Shown in pieces: positions 9,253-19,912 of a stretch of 64,000 nt of DNA. Position 1 is the stretch's first letter, and each line of letters begins with the position of its first letter. Position numbers and translations under genes: made by a program. The stretch is from Arenibacter aquaticus. GTDB taxonomy: Bacteria > Bacteroidota > Bacteroidia > Flavobacteriales > Flavobacteriaceae. The stretch is taken from NCBI RefSeq assembly GCF_003957295.1, contig NZ_RQPJ01000002.1, positions 186,001 through 250,000 of the forward strand, in the 5' to 3' direction. The notes under the pieces are model-generated. The model was not told the origin of the DNA, made no database searches, and saw nothing but the letters and a program-made list of their open reading frames with translations.

Positions 9253-10812
9253 TTATCTGTACCCGTTATTGGTAGGGTCGGACTCCAATAAATTTGGATT
9301 TAATTCCAACTGATTCTGTGGAATGGGCAACAATACGTGATATGGCTGAATGTTGGCAGCCGGATTGTTCCATGCCCTGTGTTCAACAGTTTTCACCCTA
9401 TCCAACAATATACCCCATCTAATTAGATCCATTCGTCGGTGTCCCTCGGCACTTAGCTCAAACTTTCTCTCCTCGTACATAGCCTCTCTAAACTCTCCTT
9501 GAGACATTCCGCTCCAAGGCTGATCTGGCTCAAAAGCTCGTTCCCTTACCTTATTCACATAAAAATAAGCATTATCTGGTCCGTTCAATTCATTTTCGGC
9601 CTCAGCAGCCATCAAATAAACATCTGCCAAACGGAAAACGATATAGTTTTCGGGGTGATTTCCTCGCAAAGAGTTTTCCTGATCCAGATTCCAATTCTTC
9701 CTAAAGTATGGAAAAGATAATTTCCAGCCTAAATATTCGGTAACAATGGTAGCATCATAGCGCAAATCGCCATCTTGCCAATTCTCCCTTAAGGCAAATT
9801 CTGGCAAAGGAACTGACCAACCATAACCGGTCATATCTTCATTTCTGTCACGCAAAAGGCCTTGAAATATATTAACCTTGGAACCAGAAACCCCGTTTAC
9901 CACGGTATCCTTATTACGATCTGCAGGTTCGTCCCTGATACGGGGGTTGTAATCATCTGTTCTTGTTGTAGATAATTCACCTACTAAATCTGCCTCAAAA
10001 TCGATTACAAAAATATGCTCATTGTTGTACTGTGCACCTGGATCGGACTGATCAAATACATCGGCATAATTATCCAAAAGTGAATGAGGACTTTGATCGA
10101 TAACAATATCACATTCAGCCTTGGCCAATGCCCACTCTTTATCAAAAAGGTGGTATTTAGCCTTAAGGGTCGCAGCAGCCCATTTGGTAGCCCTACCCAA
10201 GTTGTTACCCGAATATGAAGTAGGCAATAGATCAAAGGCGCGCGCCAGATCCGTCTTCATAGCGCTTCTAATTTCCGCTTTAGGCGTTCTCCCAAGTGTG
10301 GACCTTTCTGGCACTGGTAATTGCTCGGTATAAAATGGAACGTCGCCCCAAAGATTGGTTAAATGATAATAGGCCAAAGCCCTTAAAAACAAAAGCTCTC
10401 CCACTCTTTGATCCCTAGCATCTTGCGATAAGCTTTCATTACCTTCAATATTGGTAATAAACTCGGTGGTATTGTTTACCACGCGATATAGGTAAATCCA
10501 GGTACCATTGCCATCTGCCGTACCTTCTTGAATAAGATAATTGTGTATAGATCCATTTACGTTTCTATTGGCCGCCTGTATATCGGCTCCGCTTGTGTAA
10601 TAATTGTCCAGACCGCGTTGTGCGTAAAGGTTGTTGTTATGAAATAACCTGTAGACACCGTTAACGGCCAGCTCGGCTTCCTTATCATTGGTAAAAAAGG
10701 CCTCCGGTGTTATCTCATCCCTTAGATCTTCTTCCAGAAACTTGTCACAAGAGCTCAAAACAAGTAAGCCCATGAGTAGCATTAAAAATTTGCTCGTTAT
10801 ATTAGTTTTCAT
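9253..10812 (-). CDS. SusD/RagB-family outer-membrane glycan-binding lipoprotein
   Basis: This 519-residue protein has a lipoprotein signal (MLLMGLLVLSSCDKFLEED, lipobox Cys at about residue 22). The CDKFLEE start and the helical TPR-like body, with FFTNDKEAELAVNGVYRLF, are characteristic of SusD. The C-terminal RagB/SusD region contains YEERKFELSAEGHRRMDLIR, a near-invariant feature of the family. SusD proteins form a lid over the SusC barrel at the cell surface and capture oligosaccharide. It follows SusC by 11 bases, which is the standard arrangement. The ligand cannot be told from sequence; the sulfatase-rich surroundings suggest a sulfated glycan. Confidence 0.96.
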   Translation of the reverse strand: MKTNITSKFLMLLMGLLVLSSCDKFLEEDLRDEITPEAFFTNDKEAELAVNGVYRLFHNNNLYAQRGLDNYYTSGADIQAANRNVNGSIHNYLIQEGTADGNGTWIYLYRVVNNTTEFITNIEGNESLSQDARDQRVGELLFLRALAYYHLTNLWGDVPFYTEQLPVPERSTLGRTPKAEIRSAMKTDLARAFDLLPTSYSGNNLGRATKWAAATLKAKYHLFDKEWALAKAECDIVIDQSPHSLLDNYADVFDQSDPGAQYNNEHIFVIDFEADLVGELSTTRTDDYNPRIRDEPADRNKDTVVNGVSGSKVNIFQGLLRDRNEDMTGYGWSVPLPEFALRENWQDGDLRYDATIVTEYLGWKLSFPYFRKNWNLDQENSLRGNHPENYIVFRLADVYLMAAEAENELNGPDNAYFYVNKVRERAFEPDQPWSGMSQGEFREAMYEERKFELSAEGHRRMDLIRWGILLDRVKTVEHRAWNNPAANIQPYHVLLPIPQNQLELNPNLLESDPTNNGYR

Positions 10813-10823
10813 ATCTATTTTTT

Positions 10824-13800
10824 TTAAAATTCTACTTTTACACCTAGGGTTATGGTTTTAGCATATGGATATTGACCAGATGCAAAACCTTGGGAAACAG
10901 AACCAAGTCCGCTACCTGCAGTAAAAGCATTTACTTCCGGATCTCCCAAAGTAAAATCTGACCATAGGAAAAGATTTGTTCCGGTAACATAAACATTCAT
11001 TGCACTAAACACATTCCCCAGCCCTTTGGCTTCCATAGGTATGTTGTAGTTAAAAGTCATTGTTTTTAATCTTAAATAGGAGCCGTCTTCAATATTTAAG
11101 CTACTATTAGGGTTAAACAGACTATTGGATGGACCAGCCCTTGGTATATCAGAGGTTTCATTTACCCCGGCTATCCAACGTTCCATTACTATAGGATCCA
11201 CATTTTGTTCTCCCCTACCGTAATAGGCCGTCTGGGTTCTAGTATTAAAAATTTCAGCTCCATAGCTACCATGGAAAAATACATCCAAGGAAAGGTTTTT
11301 ATAGGTAAAGGTATTTCTAAATCCTCCATAAAAATCCGGTATTGGACTACCAAGTACCTGAAAGTCTTCGTCATTGATATTAGAATCGCCATTTACATCC
11401 TCAAATCTAGGACCACCAATAAAGGACACTCCTTCTCTACCGTCGGCGATAATCTCTTCGGCAGTCTTATAGGTCCCCAAATATTTCGCCCCAACAAAAG
11501 TTGGCATCGCCTCCCCAACAATTAACCTAGCAGAATTACCCCCTTGATTTCCCGTTGATTGTAGTGAAATATATTCCTGATCATCCAGTTCCAATATCTC
11601 ACTTTTGTTAGAGGATATACTAAGATTGGACTCCCAAGTAAAGTTATCATTCTGTATGTTGATGGTATTAAGACCAAATTCAAAGCCTCTGTTCTCTACA
11701 GAACCTAAATTCTGCAATTGGGTGGTTGAATTGGCTCCTACCTGACCAGATAAAGCCACTGCCAAAAGAAGATCCTCGGTTGTCTTTTTGTAATAATCGG
11801 CCTCAAAAGATATTCTATTGTTCCAAAATCCGAGTTCCAGACCAAGGTCCATTTGCTTGGTGGTTTCCCAAGTTAATCCACTACTGGGCACTTGTCCAAC
11901 CAATACTCCATTCACCGAAGTACCATTGAATACGGTGGTTGTGTTGGCATATGTGGCAATGGAATTGTAAGCTGCAACACCTTGTTCCCCAACAATACCA
12001 TAACTACCTCTAATTTTAAACCTATTTATTACATTGGAATCTATCATAAAATCCTCCTCATCAACATTCCAAGCTGCACCTACAGAAGGGAAAAAAGCAT
12101 ACTTATTGCCTTCCTCAAATACTGAGGAACCATCATATCTTCCTACCAAGGTAAGCAAGTATTTACTTTTATAGCCGTAATTTACCCTACCAAGAAAAGA
12201 GGTCAAGGTTCGCTGACCGTAACCCGAGCCAACCTTTGCAGTTTCCGAATCCCCAAGAGCCAAATTATTAAACTGCACTACATCGTTAGGGAAATTATCT
12301 GCTTCTGCAAACGTACTTTCATTATTATCCTTTTGCCAGGTAAATCCACCCAACAATTTTAGAGAGTGATCACCCAAATCTACGTTATAGTTCAGGGTGT
12401 TCTCGTTTAGGATACTTTTGGAAAAATTGGTGTTGATCCTACCATAACCTCCATTCACACGTTCGGGTAATATACCCGGCAAATAGTTGTTTTGCTTAAC
12501 ATAATTTAGCTGGGCACCAAATGTAGATTTAAAGGATAGGTTTTTAGCTATTTCATACTCTGCATACGCATTGGTTATGATTTGGGTCACCAAGTCATGA
12601 TCTACTCGTAATTGTATGTCAGCTTCCGGGTTTCGCTCTAGGCCGGCACTAATAGGGTTTTCAAAAGAAAAACTTCCATCTTCCAAATAAACTGGTCTAA
12701 TAGGTAAAACACTGGAAACAATATTCCCGTAATTTACCTTATTGTTTTCTACTTTATAATGCGTTAGGTTTGTTCTGATTCCTGTCTTAAACCTATCGGA
12801 AATTTTTACATCCACATTGGTCCTAAAGTTTACCCTTTCCAGACCAGACCCCCTTAACAACCCTTTCTGATTGTAATAGTTACCTGAAATAAAATAATTA
12901 GCATTTTCAGAATTTCCGGTAATGGACAAATCCGTATTGGAGATCGTTCCTGGCTGCTCTACTAAATCCAACCAATCTGTTGTAGTGGTATTTTCGGGAT
13001 CCAACACCAACGGCAATGTAGTATCTGTAAATCCAAAACCATCAGGTCCAGGTACAAACTGATAGGATTCATTTTTATAATCGATAAAATCCTGTCCCCC
13101 CAGAATATTGATCCGGTTGGCCGTTTCCTGCATACTTTGGTAATGATTGATGGCAATTACCGGCTTTCCTGCCGCCATTCCCTTACCATTTTTTGTTGTA
13201 ATCAAGATAACACCGGAGGCCCCCCTAGTTCCGTAAATAGATAGGGCGGTAGCATCCTTCAGAATTTCAACCGATTCAATATCGTTGACATTAATGGTAT
13301 TAAGGTTAAAACCAGTACCGGCAATAAAGCCATCTACAACATATAAGGGGTCATTGTTTCCATTAATGGAACTGTTACCCCTAATACGAATAGTAGCACC
13401 CGTACCCGGTGTTCCGTTATTGGAAGTAACCTCTACCCCGGTAGCACGACCTTGTAAGGCCTGATCTACCCTGGCTACTGGTTGGTTTTCCAAAACATCC
13501 GATTTAACAGAGGATACAGAAGAAACCAAATCCTTTTTAGTAGAAGTACCGTAGCCTATAACTACAACCTCATCTAAAAGTGATACATCTTCCTGTAGCA
13601 CCACATCTATAGTAGTGGAAGCGCCTACCGTAACATTTTGAGCAATAAAGCCCAAATAACTAAATTCCAAAACTGCCCCCTGAGCAGCCTTTATGGAATA
13701 ATTCCCGTCAAAATCAGCCACAGTTCCTGTAGCGGTTCCCTGTACCAAAACGTTCACCCCTGGAAGAGGCTGGCCAGTTTCATCCGTCACAGTTCCGCTA

Positions 13801-13871
13801 ACAACTTGCTGCGCTTGTAGCGACACCATACTGAAAAACAGCAGTAGCAATAAAATTCTCTTTAATTTCAT
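10824..13871 (-). CDS. SusC/RagA-family TonB-dependent transporter
   Basis: This 1015-residue outer-membrane importer has a signal peptide at about 1-20, ending LQAQ. A carboxypeptidase-D-regulatory-like domain follows at about 22-108 (GTVTDETGQPLPGVNVLVQG). The TonB-box region is DEVVVIGYG at about 101-109. The plug domain contains NPLYV-type signature DPLYVVDGF and SVEILKDATALSIYGTRGAS. A long C-terminal beta-barrel ends in KTITLGVKVEF. It has no STN domain, unlike the receptor at the left edge, which fits control by the divergent hybrid two-component regulator and not by a FecR/sigma pair. It is first in the SusC-SusD-sulfatase operon. Confidence 0.97.
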   Translation of the reverse strand: MKLKRILLLLLFFSMVSLQAQQVVSGTVTDETGQPLPGVNVLVQGTATGTVADFDGNYSIKAAQGAVLEFSYLGFIAQNVTVGASTTIDVVLQEDVSLLDEVVVIGYGTSTKKDLVSSVSSVKSDVLENQPVARVDQALQGRATGVEVTSNNGTPGTGATIRIRGNSSINGNNDPLYVVDGFIAGTGFNLNTINVNDIESVEILKDATALSIYGTRGASGVILITTKNGKGMAAGKPVIAINHYQSMQETANRINILGGQDFIDYKNESYQFVPGPDGFGFTDTTLPLVLDPENTTTTDWLDLVEQPGTISNTDLSITGNSENANYFISGNYYNQKGLLRGSGLERVNFRTNVDVKISDRFKTGIRTNLTHYKVENNKVNYGNIVSSVLPIRPVYLEDGSFSFENPISAGLERNPEADIQLRVDHDLVTQIITNAYAEYEIAKNLSFKSTFGAQLNYVKQNNYLPGILPERVNGGYGRINTNFSKSILNENTLNYNVDLGDHSLKLLGGFTWQKDNNESTFAEADNFPNDVVQFNNLALGDSETAKVGSGYGQRTLTSFLGRVNYGYKSKYLLTLVGRYDGSSVFEEGNKYAFFPSVGAAWNVDEEDFMIDSNVINRFKIRGSYGIVGEQGVAAYNSIATYANTTTVFNGTSVNGVLVGQVPSSGLTWETTKQMDLGLELGFWNNRISFEADYYKKTTEDLLLAVALSGQVGANSTTQLQNLGSVENRGFEFGLNTINIQNDNFTWESNLSISSNKSEILELDDQEYISLQSTGNQGGNSARLIVGEAMPTFVGAKYLGTYKTAEEIIADGREGVSFIGGPRFEDVNGDSNINDEDFQVLGSPIPDFYGGFRNTFTYKNLSLDVFFHGSYGAEIFNTRTQTAYYGRGEQNVDPIVMERWIAGVNETSDIPRAGPSNSLFNPNSSLNIEDGSYLRLKTMTFNYNIPMEAKGLGNVFSAMNVYVTGTNLFLWSDFTLGDPEVNAFTAGSGLGSVSQGFASGQYPYAKTITLGVKVEF

Positions 13872-13945
13872 ATTGGTTTTTATTGGTTAACATTAAACCC
13901 GATTTTTCTTTAACAATCGGCATTGTGTAAATGTATAATGGAGTC

Positions 13946-13976
13946 GAAAATTATAAATCTCGATTAGGTGTCAAAA
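13946..13976 (-). promoter_or_regulatory. Candidate Bacteroidetes-type promoter of the SusC operon
   Basis: On the minus strand TTTTG (13972-13976) is followed after 18 bases by TAATTTTC (13946-13953), close to the Bacteroidetes TTTG / TAnnTTTG consensus with one mismatch in the -7 box. It lies about 75 bases before the SusC start codon. The -33 element overlaps the SusC-proximal arm of the inverted repeat described at 13974-14026. Confidence 0.4.
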
Positions 13977-14026
13977 TGTTGCATTCCCTTGTATTACAGG
14001 CGTAAATAAACTATTTTGCAACATTT
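13974..14026. promoter_or_regulatory. Inverted repeat, candidate hybrid-regulator operator
   Basis: AAATGTTGCA (13974-13983) and its exact reverse complement TGCAACATTT (14017-14026) are separated by 33 bases, so arm centres are about four DNA turns apart. The pair sits between the divergent SusC and hybrid two-component genes, and one arm overlaps the candidate SusC -33 box. Inference: the two arms are binding sites for the AraC-type output domain of the regulator. Confidence 0.5.
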
Positions 14027-14198
14027 AAACCCCTAATAATAGACATAAGCACCCCTCAATTAGAGCTTTCGCCGCTTATTTTTAACACTTATTAACAATA
14101 TTACTGGCATTATGCATACCCAAAGACACTTAATTGCTCCTTTTAATTGCAATTTTTTCCCAGGTAGTGGCAATTATGCTCAGAACAAGCCATACTCT

Positions 14199-17100
14199 AT
14201 GAAGCAGATACCTTTATTCTTCCTAGCCCTACTACTATCTTTAGGGTGCATGGCCCAAGAGAAAAGTGCATATCTTCAAAAACTGAACATAGAAGGCATC
14301 CCTTTCAACAAAAAGACCAATGTTATATTTGAAGACCACCTAGGCTTTCTATGGTTGGGAACAGATAGTGGGCTATACCGATATGACGGTCATACACTAA
14401 TTGAAAACCAATACGATGTTTTTGACGAGCATTCCATTCCCAACAACAGTATAAACTCCCTTGTGGAAGACAATCTTGGAAATCTATGGATAGGCAGTGA
14501 AAGTTATTTAATATGGTACAATAGAAAAACAAACCAATTTAAGGGCTTCTACAAAAACAATACCTCCAAATTATTGGGAAAATCATCGGATGGTACAATA
14601 TGGGCCAATTTAAGGAACACCGGGATTGTAAAAATAATTCCCAACCAAAAGGCAGAGAACCTTACATTTATTACGGAATTCAATTATAAGCAAGAAAATA
14701 AAATTTGGACCAATGATAAACAGGTAAATCATTTAGAGGAAGATCTATTTGGTAGATTATGGTTTGCCACACCCAATGGCATACTCGTTTTAGGTCCCGA
14801 TAATAAATTAATTGAAAGCGGATTCCCAAAAGCTACAGAAGCGCTTATCAAAACCAATAACAACAGTTTTATTGCAAGAACTGATCAAGGTATATATGTT
14901 CTTGGCTATGGGCAGGACAACTATGAATTGGAAGTCTTGGAAAGCTATACCACTTTTCCAATTAACAAAACCAAAAACACTGCGTTAACGGCATTGGCAA
15001 AAGAAAAGGAATCCCCTATCTTATGGATTGGAACACAGTCTGGAGTAATTAAGGGAAGTCGCAAAAACAACCAATACTCCTTTCAACACATAAACAACTC
15101 CAACAACCCTTATGGGTCTCTAGGGGTTCGCATCAACTCCTTGACCATTGATAAATTCAATAATCTTTGGTTGGCCACCAACAAGGGGGTAAAAAAGTAT
15201 ACCGGTAGAACTTCAATATTCCAATTTACTCCGTTGGACAAGGAGTTGACCAATTTCTTTCCCCAATCGCTACTAAAAGAAAACAGCCACAAGTTCTTAT
15301 TGTCTATTAATGGGAAAGGGCTTTATCGCTTTAACAAATCCCTGAACACCAACAAACTACTACTGCCTACCCAAGAACTTTCAACCGTTGTCAGGAAAGA
15401 CTATGAAAAAAAAGAACTCTTAGTGGGCCTTGGCCCATACCTTTTAAAAACCACAAATTATCTGCCTAACAGGAGTTCCTTTAAAACGGATACCCTTGAA
15501 CAATACTCAAAGGACATAAAAGATATTATTCCCATTAACAAAAATGAAACTTGGGTAGGACTTTGGGGCGGGGGCATCGACATTGTAAATACCGAGGCAG
15601 CCCTGTCTAATTTTAAACAAAAGATAATCTCGCTACTATTAGGTAAAAACGTATCGGTAATGCTATTGGACCGTATGCAAAACATTTGGGTAGGAACCAG
15701 AGGAGACGGACTATATAAAATAGACCTGATCAATGAAGAGATAAAAACATTTATCCCTTCTATAGATCACGGCCTTTCTTCCAATGCCATATTAAGTTTG
15801 TTGGAAACGGGACAAGGTAACATATGGATTGGGACAAGAGGTGGAGGTTTAAATTTTTATAATGCCCAAGACCAGTCCATAACATCCTATGGCAAAAATG
15901 AGGGCTTACAATCTACCACTATTGCAGGTATAGAGCAGGACAAGGACGGGTATTTATGGTTAAGTACACGTGCGGGCATTTCACGCTTCAATATAGACGA
16001 TAAAAAGTTCGTGAATTTTGGAATGGAAGACGGTCTTGCCGAAAGTCATTTCATATTCAATTCCCACACCAAAGATGATAAAGGCGTCTTATATTTCGGT
16101 TGCCCAGGTGGATTTTATAGCCTTAACGCAAATAACTACCAGAAATCCAAGCTTTTACCCAACACCATCATCACTAAATTCCATGTTCTTAGCAATGGAT
16201 CAAAAAATTCAAATTTAAAAGACATATCAACCTCCCTGGCACTACAAGAAGACACCAAAGAGTTGGAATTACCTTATAACAACAATAATATTGCCATAGA
16301 ATTCTCCTCATTGGATTTTACGGCCCCCAATAAAAACAAATACGCTTATAAGTTGGAAGGAATCAATGACTTTTGGAACCGCACCACTGCCTCCAACAGA
16401 AATGCCAATTATAATGACCTTCCTCCGGGAAAATACACTTTTAAGGTAAGAAGCAGTAACAGTGATGGCGTATGGAATACCACCCCAGCCTCATTTAGCT
16501 TTATAATTACCCCTCCTTATTGGAAAAGCAATTTGGCTTATCTAATTTACTTTATACTATTGACTATTTGTATATACATTACCTATCTACTGGTACAAAG
16601 GTGGTATAAACTGAAAAAGAATTTAGTTACCGAAACAATCAGCCGAGAAAAAGACAATGAAATAAACCGAATGAAAATGGTCTTTTTTACGGACATTTCC
16701 CATGAATTACGTACTCCTTTGGCCTTAATTCTAGGAACCATTGAAAAAGTAGTAAAAGAAAAAAAATTCACTCTAAGTCCGTTAACCTCCCAACGTATCT
16801 ACAATAACACCTTAAGGATGCACAGGCTGATCAACCAAATAATGGACATTAGAAAATTTGACGAGGGCAAGCTCAAATTAAATATTTCAAAAAATGATAT
16901 CGTAAAGGACATCAATACAATAAAGAGTGCCTTTAACGACTTTGCACGGATTTACGAAATAAAATATGATTTCAAATGCGAAAAACAAGAAATAAAAGGT
17001 TGGTACGATGTAGATATTTTAGAAAAAATACTATTTAACCTTTTATCCAACGCCTTTAAATACACTCCTAAAAAAGGGGAAATCAACGTTACGCTACAAT

Positions 17101-18299
17101 TGGCCAACACCCATGATCTTTACTCTATTGTAAAGCTAAGAGGAAAAGGGAAATACATTAAATGTAGCGTACGCGACAATGGTATTGGAATACCTAAAAG
17201 TGATTTGCCCAACATTTTTGATCGATATTATCAGGCGACCAAAGCATATAGCAATCAAATACCAGGTACCGGAATTGGCATGGAACTAGTTCAAAAACTT
17301 GTAGAAAGACATCATGGTGCTATAAGGGTTGAAAGTGAAGAAGGTGTATTCACCGAGTTTACGTTTTTTCTTCCTGTCAATAAAAATGCCTTTGATAAAA
17401 ATGAAAGGATTGATACTGGAAAACCACTGACCAGAAATTTCATTCACAATTCCGAATACCAGGTCATTGAGGAAGTCTCTTCAGAATTTGAAGCAAAGAC
17501 AAACTCAAATAACGACGGTAAACCCAAGGTGTTATTGGTTGAGGACAACAATGACCTCAGGTTAATGCTAAAGCAGGAGTTAATCAATGATTTCTACGTT
17601 ATAGAAGCCTCCAATGGCCAAGAGGGCTACAATTCAATTATAGAAGAAAGACCTCAATTGGTTATTTGTGATATTCTTATGCCTGTTGAAGACGGTATTT
17701 CAATGCTAAAACGGGTCAAAGAAAATAATGACATAAACACCATCCCCATTTTTATGTTGACCGCTAAAAATTCGGAGGACACAAAAATTGAATGTTTAAG
17801 TCTAGGGGCGGCAGATTACATAGAGAAGCCTTTTAGTATAGAATTTGTAAAATGGAAGGTTAAAAACACCCTTCTAACCAGAAAAGAACTCAAAGCAAAA
17901 TATAGCAAAATCATTACCTCGGCACCTTCTAATATTGAGGTGGAGTCCAATGATGAAAAGTTTATAAAAAAACTGATCCAAATTATTGAGGATTCCATGG
18001 ATGATAATTTACTGAGTGTAGAGTACCTGGCTTCGGAGGTGGGTATGAGCAGGGCCAACCTGTATAGAAAAGTACAGGCCATTGTAAGTGATACTCCCGT
18101 TAACTTTATTAAACAAATACGGCTTAAAAGGGCTGCCCAATTACTACAGAAAAACAATATGTATATTTCGGAAGTAGCCTATATGTGTGGTTTCAACAAT
18201 CAGAAATACTTTAGTAAATGCTTTAGTAAGGAATATGGTAAAAGTCCCACGGAATACGCTAAACAATTTTCTGCCGAGAAAGTGGAACATCCGTCTTAA
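14199..18299 (+). CDS. Hybrid two-component system regulator (HTCS)
   Basis: A single 1366-residue chain combines sensor, kinase and regulator. The start at 14199 was chosen because a signal peptide begins there (MKQIPLFFLALLLSLGCMAQ); the frame is open back to 14112. The periplasmic part is a run of regulator-propeller repeats (for example FLWLGTDSGLYRYDG, NLWIGS, DGYLWLSTRAG). A Y_Y_Y domain follows (FKVRSSNSDGVWNTTPASFS). One membrane helix is at about 778-800. The kinase H-box DISHELRTPLALIL has His at about 834, followed by a HATPase region (DNGIGIP, GTGIGM). The receiver domain starts at about 1109 (VLLVEDNND) with phospho-Asp at about 1157 (ICDILMP). A C-terminal AraC-type helix-turn-helix completes it. 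HTCS proteins bind an oligosaccharide and activate the adjacent PUL, here the divergent SusCD operon. Confidence 0.96.
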   Translation: MKQIPLFFLALLLSLGCMAQEKSAYLQKLNIEGIPFNKKTNVIFEDHLGFLWLGTDSGLYRYDGHTLIENQYDVFDEHSIPNNSINSLVEDNLGNLWIGSESYLIWYNRKTNQFKGFYKNNTSKLLGKSSDGTIWANLRNTGIVKIIPNQKAENLTFITEFNYKQENKIWTNDKQVNHLEEDLFGRLWFATPNGILVLGPDNKLIESGFPKATEALIKTNNNSFIARTDQGIYVLGYGQDNYELEVLESYTTFPINKTKNTALTALAKEKESPILWIGTQSGVIKGSRKNNQYSFQHINNSNNPYGSLGVRINSLTIDKFNNLWLATNKGVKKYTGRTSIFQFTPLDKELTNFFPQSLLKENSHKFLLSINGKGLYRFNKSLNTNKLLLPTQELSTVVRKDYEKKELLVGLGPYLLKTTNYLPNRSSFKTDTLEQYSKDIKDIIPINKNETWVGLWGGGIDIVNTEAALSNFKQKIISLLLGKNVSVMLLDRMQNIWVGTRGDGLYKIDLINEEIKTFIPSIDHGLSSNAILSLLETGQGNIWIGTRGGGLNFYNAQDQSITSYGKNEGLQSTTIAGIEQDKDGYLWLSTRAGISRFNIDDKKFVNFGMEDGLAESHFIFNSHTKDDKGVLYFGCPGGFYSLNANNYQKSKLLPNTIITKFHVLSNGSKNSNLKDISTSLALQEDTKELELPYNNNNIAIEFSSLDFTAPNKNKYAYKLEGINDFWNRTTASNRNANYNDLPPGKYTFKVRSSNSDGVWNTTPASFSFIITPPYWKSNLAYLIYFILLTICIYITYLLVQRWYKLKKNLVTETISREKDNEINRMKMVFFTDISHELRTPLALILGTIEKVVKEKKFTLSPLTSQRIYNNTLRMHRLINQIMDIRKFDEGKLKLNISKNDIVKDINTIKSAFNDFARIYEIKYDFKCEKQEIKGWYDVDILEKILFNLLSNAFKYTPKKGEINVTLQLANTHDLYSIVKLRGKGKYIKCSVRDNGIGIPKSDLPNIFDRYYQATKAYSNQIPGTGIGMELVQKLVERHHGAIRVESEEGVFTEFTFFLPVNKNAFDKNERIDTGKPLTRNFIHNSEYQVIEEVSSEFEAKTNSNNDGKPKVLLVEDNNDLRLMLKQELINDFYVIEASNGQEGYNSIIEERPQLVICDILMPVEDGISMLKRVKENNDINTIPIFMLTAKNSEDTKIECLSLGAADYIEKPFSIEFVKWKVKNTLLTRKELKAKYSKIITSAPSNIEVESNDEKFIKKLIQIIEDSMDDNLLSVEYLASEVGMSRANLYRKVQAIVSDTPVNFIKQIRLKRAAQLLQKNNMYISEVAYMCGFNNQKYFSKCFSKEYGKSPTEYAKQFSAEKVEHPS

Positions 18300-18400
18300 A
18301 ACAAATTTTAAACTCAAAAGAAAAATGGAAATATATTGTCCCATATAACTATGCTGCCCTATTTTTGACACATAACCCATTTGGAGATTCCATTAATCTT

Positions 18401-19867
18401 ATGAAACATACAAAACACTTCCTCTTTATTATTATTGCAACCATATTGGTGACAATCTTTCAATCTTGTAAAGCTCCCAAGGACAAACAAGCAGACAAGC
18501 CGCTCCCCAATATTGTACTGATAAATGTTGACGATCTAGGATGGAAAGATCTGGGCTTTATGGGAAGTGAATATTATGAAACACCCAATCTGGATATTTT
18601 GGCCAAAGAAGGGATGATATTTTACAATGCCTACGCGGGGGCAGCCAATTGTGCCCCTAGCAGGGCCTGCCTCCTTTCCGGGCTCAACACCCCGAGGCAT
18701 GGTGTATATACTGTTAGTCCATCGGACAGGGGCAACCCCAAAACCAGAAAACTGGTACCCATAAAAAACACCAAGCATCTTAATGACAGCCTCTACACAC
18801 TTCCACAAATGTTAAAGTCGGCCGGATATGTTACCGGAAGTTTTGGGAAATGGCATGTTGGAAATGACCCCAAAAAACAAGGCATAGATATAAATGTAGG
18901 TGGGAGTGACAGAGGTAATCCCGGATCGGGGGGGTACTTTTCCCCTTATAAAATAGATAATATTACCAATGGTCCCAAAGGAGAGTATTTAACAGACCGA
19001 CTTACCCAGGAGGCCATTTCATTTATAGAAAAACAAAAGGATACCACCTTTTTCCTATATCTACCTTTCTACACCGTACATACTCCGATTATGGGAAAGG
19101 AGGAACTAATTGCCAAATACAAGGACAAAAAGGGGTCCAACGGGCAAAACAGACCGGACTATGCTGCTATGGTAGCTTCCATGGATGAAAATGTGGGCAA
19201 ACTGCTAACTGCCATTAAAGAAACCGGACTGGAAAAAAACACCATGGTGATTTTTACCTCCGACAATGGTGGCATTAGGGCCATTTCCGAACAGAACCCT
19301 CTGCGTGCTGGAAAAGGTTCTTACTATGAAGGCGGAATCCGCGTACCCATGCTTGTTAAGTGGCCTGGAAAGATACAGCCCAATTCACGCTCCATGGACC
19401 GTGTGGTTAATTTGGATATTTACCCCACCCTCCAACAAATTGTAAATCCCCCAAAAAAAGCCCCACTATTGGATGGAAAAGACCTTACTCCGATTTTCAA
19501 CAAGCAAGCTGCCGCTCAAAGGGATCTGTTTTTTCACTTCCCCGTATACCTTCAGAAATATAGCGGCATAGAAGACGGGGGCAGGGACCCCCTGTTCCGG
19601 ACCCGTCCAGGCTCTGTTATCATTTCGGGCGATTGGAAACTTCACGAGTATTTTGAGGATGGGGCATTGGAATTATACAACTTAAAATCTGACCCAGGTG
19701 AAGCTAATAATATTACCGAACAAAATCCGGATAAGACCAAGGAACTACATGACAAACTAATAGCATGGCGAAATAAAATGAATGCTCCGGTGCCAACCGT
19801 AAAAAACCGTGAATACGATGCCACCTTTGAACAAACTAGGATCATGCAGCAAGGTAAGGAGGAATAA
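18401..19867 (+). CDS. S1-family sulfatase, lipoprotein
   Basis: The protein has 488 residues from the ATG at 18401; an upstream in-frame start at 18365 would spoil the lipoprotein signal MKHTKHFLFIIIATILVT, whose lipobox Cys is residue 23. Metal-binding DD is in NVDDLGWKDLG. The formylglycine Cys is about residue 84 in NCAPSRACLLSG, and KWHVG and TSDNGG supply other active-site residues. The NCAPSRAC form and the short motif NVDDLGWKDLGFMGS place it in a different subfamily from the pair at 6006-9184. It lies 101 bases after the hybrid regulator on the same strand and could be co-transcribed with it. The gene is convergent with the Mur ligase, with 45 bases between the stop codons. Confidence 0.92.
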   Translation: MKHTKHFLFIIIATILVTIFQSCKAPKDKQADKPLPNIVLINVDDLGWKDLGFMGSEYYETPNLDILAKEGMIFYNAYAGAANCAPSRACLLSGLNTPRHGVYTVSPSDRGNPKTRKLVPIKNTKHLNDSLYTLPQMLKSAGYVTGSFGKWHVGNDPKKQGIDINVGGSDRGNPGSGGYFSPYKIDNITNGPKGEYLTDRLTQEAISFIEKQKDTTFFLYLPFYTVHTPIMGKEELIAKYKDKKGSNGQNRPDYAAMVASMDENVGKLLTAIKETGLEKNTMVIFTSDNGGIRAISEQNPLRAGKGSYYEGGIRVPMLVKWPGKIQPNSRSMDRVVNLDIYPTLQQIVNPPKKAPLLDGKDLTPIFNKQAAAQRDLFFHFPVYLQKYSGIEDGGRDPLFRTRPGSVIISGDWKLHEYFEDGALELYNLKSDPGEANNITEQNPDKTKELHDKLIAWRNKMNAPVPTVKNREYDATFEQTRIMQQGKEE

Positions 19868-19912
19868 CAAACGGCAGCTAAGCCTTAAACCACTATTACA
19901 GCACTCCTAAAT

